A stretch of 64,000 nucleotides of DNA from Megaustenia siamemsis (lineage: Eukaryota; Mollusca; Gastropoda; Stylommatophora; Ariophantidae). The stretch lies in assembly GCA_032433765.1 (NCBI GenBank), contig JAVIAB010000159.1, positions 58,405,042 through 58,469,041 of the forward strand, in the 5' to 3' direction. The position numbers and the translations under genes are program-made. Below, in pieces: positions 57,670 through 64,000 of the stretch. Under the pieces are notes generated by a model that searched no databases, was not told the origin of the DNA, and saw only the letters and a list, made by a program, of their open reading frames with translations. Position 1 is the stretch's first letter, and every line of letters starts with the position of its first letter.

Positions 57670-58712
57670 AGATCACTTGCAGCATCAACGGTTTCATTGT
57701 CTGCATGGAAATCATCATATACACCAAGGACAGACATCGCAGCATCAACGGTTTCAATGTCTGCATGGAAATCATTATACACACCAAGGACAGACATCGC
57801 AGCATCAACGGTTTCAATGTCTGCATGGAAATCATTATACACACCAAGGACAGACATCGCAGCATCAACGGTTTCAATGTCTGCGAGGAAATCATCATAT
57901 ACACCAAGGGCAGACATCGCAGCATCAACGGTTTCAATGTCTGCGATGAAATCATCATACACACCAAGGACAGACATTACAGCATCAACGGTTTCAATGT
58001 CTGCGATGAAATCATCATACACACCAAGAACAGACATTACAGCATCAACGGTTTCAATGTCTGCGATGAAATCATCATACACACCAAGGACAGACATTAC
58101 AGCATCAACGGTTTCAATGTCTGCGATGAAATCATCATACACACCAAGGACAGACATTACAGCATCAACGGTTTCAATGTCTGCGATGAAATCATCATAC
58201 ACACCAAGGACAGACATTACAGCATCAACGGTTTCAATGTCTGCGATGAAATCATCATACACACCAAGGACAGACATTACAGCATCAACGGTTTCAATGT
58301 CTGCGATGAAATCATCATACACACCAAGGACAGACATTACAGCATCAACGGTTTCAATGTCTGCGATGAAATCATCATACACACCAAGGACAGACATTAC
58401 AGCATCAACGGTTTCAATGTCTGCGAGGAAATCATCATACACACCAAGGACAGACATTACAGCATCAACGGTTTCAATGTCTGCGATGAAATCATCATAC
58501 ACACCAAGGACAGACATTGCAGCATCAACGGTTTCAATGTCTGCGAGGAAATCATCATACACACCAAGGACAGACATTACAGCATCAACGGTTTCAATGT
58601 CTGCGATGAAATCATCATATACACCAAGGACAGACATCGCAGCATCAACGGTTTCAATGTCTGCATGGAAATCATCATATACACCAAGGGCAGACATCGC
58701 AGCATTTACCCA
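57670..58712. repeat. 60-bp satellite, very homogeneous
   Basis: About 17 units of exactly 60 bp (CAGCATCAACGGTTTCAATG plus TCTGCGATGAAATCATCATA plus CACACCAAGGACAGACATTA). Central units (57960-58380) are identical apart from rare substitutions; edge units share an ATGGAAATC and ACATCG variant on both sides. Long open frames exist in four frames because 60 is a multiple of three; no independent evidence of coding. Confidence 0.96.
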
Positions 58713-59084
58713 ATATATTTGATTGGATGGTACCCTACTATCGTCGGTGGAATGTCGCCACCTCCAGCTGGTTGGTTAATTTCCTGGCAATTTTTCTCTC
58801 TATCAACTGTCTATTGTTTTGTGATTGTTCTATATCCGTGTATGTTTGTACGGGCTTTGTCTAACTTCTGCAAACGTATCAAATAACTATGTAGTCAGAC
58901 TTCATTAACAGTAGCTCTCACAATATTGCAGCTAGAGATATGTTCTAGTTCCTCATAGAACAAATAGCCATTGTCCTATTAACGAATGTCATGTGGATCT
59001 GGTGCACTCTATTGTGCGGTTGCGTAAACAACTCGGCTCTGACCTAATCTGTAGTAACAACCATTTCCTTCAATTCTCATAGCC
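58713..59084. other. Unassigned spacer
   Basis: No gene or element recognised. Confidence 0.5.
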
Positions 59085-59440
59085 GTACAGCGGTCGAAGA
59101 TAGCCGCTCTGACGTCACTTCCCACTATATCCTTTAGATGGTTCTGCTTGAGGTAGTGTGATAATAGCAACTGTACTCTCTGACCGTTTTCATAGCCTTA
59201 CACCTGTCAGAGATAACCGCTCTGACGTCACTTCCCACTATATCCTTTAGATGGTTCTGCTTGAGGTAGTGTGATAATAGCAACTGTACTCTCTGACCGT
59301 TTTCATAGCCTTACACCTGTCAGAGATAACCGCTCTGACGTCACTTCCCACAATATCCTTTAGATGGTTCTGCTTGAGGTAGTGAGATAATAGCAACTCT
59401 ACCCTCTGACCGTTGTCATAACCGTACACCTGTCAGAGAT
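59085..59440. repeat. 113-bp tandem repeat, three units, in LINE
   Basis: GCTCTGACGTCACTTCCC recurs at 59106, 59219 and 59332. Units differ by a few substitutions. Confidence 0.92.
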
Positions 59441-59939
59441 AACAATTTTCTGTTCTGTTTTCTTGTTTAATGTCCACGTTTCTGCACCATAGAGGAATAT
59501 TGAGAAGATGTAACATTTTGTTATTCTTAGTTTTAGCCCTGGTGTTATTTGTTTTGATTTTAGTATGTTCTTCATGACATTAAAATTACTTTTTGCCATT
59601 CCTATTCGTTTGTTTTTTATTCAGTTGTACATTTTCCATCACTGGTTATAGTATGTCCAAGGTTGTTGTAGTTCTGAACTGTCTCCAGGTCTACTCCTTC
59701 AATTTTGATATCCACTTGTGGGTTTTGAGTATTTTCTTTGTTTATGATCATATTTTAGTCTTTTTGATATTCATATCTAGTCCATATTTTTTGCTTGTCA
59801 TGTTTATTTCATTAAGTAATTGCTGTATTTCTTTAGTATTTTCTGCTAGTAGTGCAGTATCGTCAGCATATCTTAGGTTATTGATTGTCTTTCCATTAAT
59901 TTGTAGGCCTGGCATCTCTATGATGTTTTTAAAGATTTG

Positions 59940-60365
59940 CTCAGTGTATAGATTGAACACGTTTGGTGATAGGATGCACCCCTGTCTTACTCCTCTTTTT
60001 ATATCAATGGGTGTAGAGAACTCTTTGTTATATTTTATTATTGCTGTTTGCTCCCAGTATAGATTGAACAAGCTTGGTGATAGGATGCATCCCTGTCTTA
60101 CTCCTCTTTTTATATCAATGGGTGTAGAGAACTCTTTGTTATATTTTATTATTGCTGTTTGCTCCCAGTATAGATTGAACAAGCTTGGTGATAGGATGCA
60201 TCCCTGTCTTACTCCTCTTTTTATATCAATGGGTGTAGAGAACTCTTTGTTATATTTTATTATTGCTGTTTGCTCCCAGTATAGATTGAACAAGCTTGGT
60301 GATAGGATGCACCCCTGTCTTACTCCTCTTTTTATATCAATGGGTGTAGAGTTCCCCTTAAGCAA
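59940..60365. repeat. 111-bp in-frame tandem repeat of an RT motif
   Basis: TCCTCTTTTTATATCAATGG recurs at 59991, 60102, 60213 and 60324, exactly 111 bp apart. Each unit encodes the RGVRQGC.LSP box (37 residues per unit) on the minus strand, and the frame stays open through all copies. Confidence 0.95.
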
Positions 60366-61111
60366 CGAAATGTTTGTAAATATAAACTTTAACGAAAACT
60401 AGAAAATATAATTGAATCGTAGTGAAAAATGAGGTAAAACGACAACTATTTCTTATACAGGTCTAGAAAGAACTAAGTTATTTTGTCCGACCAGAATGAG
60501 ACCTAAATAACATGCATGTTGAGCAAATTATATTAAAGCTAGCTGTAGAGCAATAAATTAACCAAACAAGTGATTGTTACATGGGATCAATACTTTTTTC
60601 TCAAGTCATTATGTGTTTCCTTTTATATGGAACATACAAGACACATAGGTTGAAAGATTGACTCCTAATTGTAACATTAAGTATATTTGTCATGGAAACA
60701 TGTCAAGCTATACAACAAGAGAAGGTTTAAAAATAACACATTCCTCAACTGTGTGACGTCATACAACACTTGCTGATGGATAAACGTTAAAACAAGAGAG
60801 ATGCAATTTTATTTCTACTCTCATTAGTCCCGTGGGTTAACGATGTTAACTCAGCTTCTATCAAAGAAAGAAACATTTTATGGAGAAATATAGAGCTGAC
60901 AAAACATTGTAACGTCAATACAGATAGTTAAAGGGACAATGGTTGGTCGATGGGCTAGTGAAGTAGAACTTTTGTCGAGAACGGCCTTCTATGATCAACA
61001 AATAATAAATATGGCGGTCTGTGGTGATCACAGTCAACCTTCAACTTTAACTAAACACCATTTCATCGACTGATCATACCACTCATCTCTTCATTTCAAC
61101 AGAAACACGTC
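60366..61111. other. Unassigned AT-rich flank of the EGF/lectin-like gene
   Basis: No coding sequence recognised. The promoter of the receptor-like gene, if it is a normal gene copy, would lie here; I see no certain core element. Confidence 0.45.
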
Positions 61112-63150
61112 ATGGGACGCACCAAAATGGACGCTTCCTGCGTCCAAGCCATGTTAACAATGTTGACTTTCCTTGTCTCCAACGGTTTATCTCATTCTAT
61201 TAGAGAATTTCACGCTATCTGTTACCACAGTGAGTTGGCGGATTTTTTAAAAATGTAAACACGGGTTTGATAATAAATGTGTGTACACAGTTCGTTAACC
61301 ATCGCTGTAGATCAAGTATTTATTCGCTGGCTTCGTTAGCAACAATGGAAGCTAATGACCTTACTTGTGCAGCCGGTTGGTTTGGGACAAATTGTACGTT
61401 ACAATGTCACTGCTATAATGGCTTAGTTTGTGACAAGACTACAGGGACATGCCCAAACAATGACAGTTGTCAGCACAAAATTGTTATTGTTATTGGTTAT
61501 GGTTATGGAAGGCCTCGGTATCACAGCAAAATCCATAATTGCTCAACCGCCCGTGCCAGTGGAATCATCCGAATTACCAACTCCTCTCCCAAACAAAGAA
61601 AGGTAACTGTAGTCCCCATCGTAGCAGTCTCAGCACACGCCAAAAGACATAAGGCGAAACCGCGCAGAAAGTGAACACAGCCAACTGTTCCCTGTCATAC
61701 GATATCATCATTCATCGTAAACAAGCGGGATATCGAAGCAGGATCAAAACGGATGAGACACACAGCTCACGGTGTGCACAGAGCACTTAACTCAGTAGCT
61801 CCTGCAACAAGCCGGACTTGGAATATGAGGAAACTGCAAGAAGGAGCACAACATTTTGGACCCCAGTGTCAGTACTTGGATTTTATTTGCAAATATGCCC
61901 AAAAATCTGAACCTACTTTCCTGTTTGATGCAACGACACCTCATGTAATCCGGACACAGATTCTACATCAGTTGAGGCAACTCTCAATCAATCTTTGCCG
62001 TGCTCCTGGTTTAGGATTTATGCGAATGACTTAAAATATCCGGACAGTTTCATGGTAAAACTGAATGGTTCTGCCTCATGTAACAATGTATCAAGGTTTG
62101 TATTTAGTCCGCACGAGATTGATGCCTTCTGCCCTGGGGCTGGTCTGATCAACAAATTACGGATTGAAAGGGCGATAGTTGCAAATATCTGTTCCAACTA
62201 CATTGGCGGGGGTCGGAAACTGGCTCTCAAACAGAACACAAACCAGACCGATTTAATGCACAAAACATTTGATGCTTGTTATAAAGGAGACGGATGTGGA
62301 CCAGAGGCCGCAGTTAATAGCAAAACAAAGACCCATCTCTATGACAATGACTGGACACACACACAATGGAGAAGTGGAACCAATTCTGTTTACTGGTATC
62401 TGAACTTTGCAGCGCCCCAGAAGACTCACATCATTCGAATCTATCATCGACCTAGCACTATGATTCGGGTAAAGAATGCCACTCTAAGGGCTTTCTCTGA
62501 CAGTGGTGGAGTAGTGTTCCAGTATAATGATATATCCTACCCTAATTTATCTGTGAACACTATTGTAGTCAAAACACAAACGTCAATGGCACACATTAAG
62601 ATTGAGTTCTCACCGATCATTTCGCAGACCGACAGTGCACTGACGGTATGTGAGGTGCAAACATTTACAGACACCTATTGTCTGGACGAGCATTCTTGTC
62701 GTTTTGTGCAGTGTGTAGTGGGTGTATTAAAGGCCGCAATGTCATCATCAGTACTTGTCACGGCTACTGTTCACAGGGAATCTATGGACACGACTGTTCC
62801 GGGTCTTGTCTCAGTGTCTGTCCTTTATTTGAGGAAAAATCAGGAAAATGCCTACAACGTAAACATCTTGGCTATACCTGTAATGACACTTGTCCAGATG
62901 GTAATTTTGGGCTACAGTGCAAACAGATGTGTTCTGATGGCTGTGACATCATAGGTGCTCTCAAATGTCCGGACAACTGTTTCAACGACACCTGTCAACA
63001 GTCGATCGGGAATCTGCACATGCAAGAGAACGTTCTATGGGTCAGACTGCACTCTAAAATCTCCGGACAACTGTTTAACGAAACCTGTGATTCCCACGTT
63101 CAGAAGAGTCTGCGGACTACAACAAGCCCAAGCATATGGACACTTTAATG
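61112..63150 (+). pseudogene. EGF-repeat/F-type-lectin-like receptor gene, broken
   Basis: Homologue of the MEGF/scavenger-receptor-like secreted or membrane proteins (family inferred). Start ATG 61112 gives a signal peptide with core MLTMLTFLVSNGLSHS. A plausible 110-bp intron (GT 61230, AG 61339) joins in frame to an EGF-like domain, LTCAAGWFGTNCTLQCHC (61358 onward). A retroposon interrupts at 61483-61855. Then come FGPQCQYLDF and two galactose-binding-like units: SWFRIYANDLKYPDS with FVFSPHEIDAFC, and GGRKLALKQNTNQTD ... VYWYLNFAAPQKTHIIRIYH (about 62210-62450) to TVCEVQTFTDTYCLD (62645-62690). EGF-like repeats follow (CHGYCSQGIYGHDC, CNDTCPDGNFGLQC, CTCKRTFYGSDC). Frameshifts near 62000, 62702 and 62998. 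It ends in a satellite without a transmembrane segment. Pseudogene or frame-damaged assembly. Confidence 0.75.
61483..61855 (-). mobile_element. Retroposon C, copy 2, inside the EGF/lectin-like gene
   Basis: About 370 bp matching 16250-16610 in reverse orientation, with the AT-rich CCAATAA-type tail at its left edge (61483-61510). It is flanked by AGCACAAAATT (61472-61482) and AGCACAACATT (61845-61855), a probable 11-bp TSD with one mismatch. It lacks the outer part of copy 1 (16142-16250), as expected from 5' truncation during target-primed reverse transcription. Confidence 0.85.
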
Positions 63151-63870
63151 TGTTTCTGTGCTGGACATGGTTCATTTTTTGGTGTTTTTTAGTGAAGCCA
63201 TGGCTCATATCTTGCTGTGTTTCTGTCCTAGCCATGGCTCATATCTTAGCTTGTGTGTGCTGGCCATGGCTCATATCTTGGTGTGTGTCATGTTAGTCAT
63301 ATCTCATATCTCGGTGTGTCCGTGTTAATCATGTCTCATATCTTTATGTGTGTCTGTGTTTAGTCATATCTCATATCTTAGTGTGTACCAGTGTTAGTCA
63401 TATGTCATATCTTTGTGTGTGCATGTCTGGGTTAGTGATATCTCATATCTTTGTGTGCATGTTTATGTTAGTCATATCTCATATCTTTGTGTGTGCATGT
63501 CTGTGTTTGTCACATCTAATATCCTTGTGTATGCATGTCTATGTTAGTCCCATCTCATATCTTTGTGTGTGCATATCTATGTTAGTCATATCTCTTATCT
63601 TTGTGTGCATGTCTATGTTAGGCATGTGTCATATCTTTGTGTGTGCATGTCAATGTCAGTTATATCTCATATCTTTATGTGCATTTTTATGTTAGTCATG
63701 TGTCATATATCTTGATGTGTGTCAGTGTTAGTCATGCCTCGTATTGCTGTGTGCATGTCTGCATTAGTCACATATCATATCTTTGTGTGTGCATGTCTGT
63801 GTTAGTCACATCTCACATTTTTGTGTGTGTATGTCTGTGTTAGTCACATCTCACATCTTTGTGTGTTAGT
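63131..63870. repeat. 38-bp degenerate minisatellite
   Basis: About 19 units around TAGTCATATCTCATATCTTT plus GTGTGTGCATGTCTGTGT. The leftmost units (GCCATGGCTCATATCTTG) are the most distinct. The array begins where the receptor gene homology stops. Confidence 0.9.
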
Positions 63871-64000
63871 CACCTCTAGTGACTCGGGCAGATGGTGCTC
63901 GTAAACCTGGGAGGGCCTACCATCTAAGGGCAGAATCCCCCTACAGAAAAGATCATCTGCTGCCTTGCAGGAGGATTGGGGACAATCAAAGGCTAGGGAA
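63871..64000. other. Unassigned end of window
   Basis: Low-AT sequence (CTGGGAGGGCCTACCATCTA, then CAGAATCCCC) unlike its surroundings; possibly the start of another dispersed element. It cannot be identified from the visible part. Confidence 0.3.

Larger units (their letters stand above)
59085..60365 (-). pseudogene. LINE reverse transcriptase with internal duplications (minus)
   Basis: In coding order: PIDIKRGVRQGCILSPSLF (RT box, repeated four times from 60350 down to 59990), EMPGLQINGKTINNLRYADD (catalytic box, about 59920-59860), LNEINMTSKKYGLDMNIKKT (about 59820-59765), then the post-RT MAKSNFNVMKNILKSK and FLYGAETWTLNKKTEQKI (59599-59450). The region after that (59085-59440) is a three-fold repeat of 113 bp. 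Apart from the duplications, the frame through the RT boxes is open for about 200 codons (59748-60365), unusually good preservation for this window. Confidence 0.88.

Noticed and set aside
59748..60365. An active LINE because of its 205-codon open RT frame
   Set aside because: The motif amplification and the missing endonuclease and C-terminal parts rule out activity; the open frame reflects recent age and a 111-bp in-frame period.

Overview
This window looks like non-coding, repeat-dominated genomic DNA of an invertebrate animal, most likely a lophotrochozoan such as a mollusc (inference). The grounds are tRNA-derived SINEs with pol III boxes, non-LTR retrotransposons, a Penelope-like element, IS630/Tc1/mariner elements, a Polinton remnant, and the broken copy of an EGF-repeat receptor carrying galactose-binding (F-type-lectin-like) domains. 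There is no bacterial gene organisation. Almost all long open frames are artefacts of minisatellites whose period is a multiple of three.

Layout. 1-2210: head-to-tail array of truncated mariner-like copies. 2280-4279: decayed LINE, split by a 495-bp inverted-repeat insertion with a 13-bp target-site duplication (TSD). 4280-7792: a DD-E mariner-like element (D-E spacing about 83) into which a second copy of the same family has inserted at TA. 9330-13269: a 3.94-kb Polinton/Maverick derivative with an exact 6-bp TSD and 818-bp inverted arms, both ending in the C-terminus of protein-primed DNA polymerase B. 13.3-20.7 kb: nested LINE fragments, two SINE families and small minisatellites. 21.3-24.9 kb: a 33-bp satellite that changes to a 66-bp higher-order repeat. 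26.2-28.7 kb: a decayed Penelope-like element (minus strand), followed by an 81-bp array. 30.75-34.7 kb: related 59/60/61-bp satellites with a LINE inserted inside. 37.0-44.4 kb: an RNase H-bearing LINE (minus) blown apart by 40-bp and 54-bp minisatellites and by SINEs. 46.6-54.9 kb: satellites of 36, 26, 36, 44 and 47 bp. 55.4-60.4 kb: two LINEs with internal tandem amplifications, around a 60-bp satellite. 61.1-63.15 kb: the EGF/lectin-like gene with three frameshifts and a retroposon in its coding region. 63.1-63.9 kb: a final satellite.

Adding array lengths by hand, tandem repeats cover about 19 kb, roughly 30 percent of the window. The recurring theme is tandem amplification of short pieces of formerly unique transposon coding sequence, clearest in RNase H at 37.5-38.1 kb and in the reverse transcriptase at 60.0-60.3 kb. 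The only host-gene evidence is the broken receptor gene at the right end and a possible signal-peptide first exon near 35.5 kb. Single-base frameshifts could be real decay or assembly error; this cannot be decided from the sequence.
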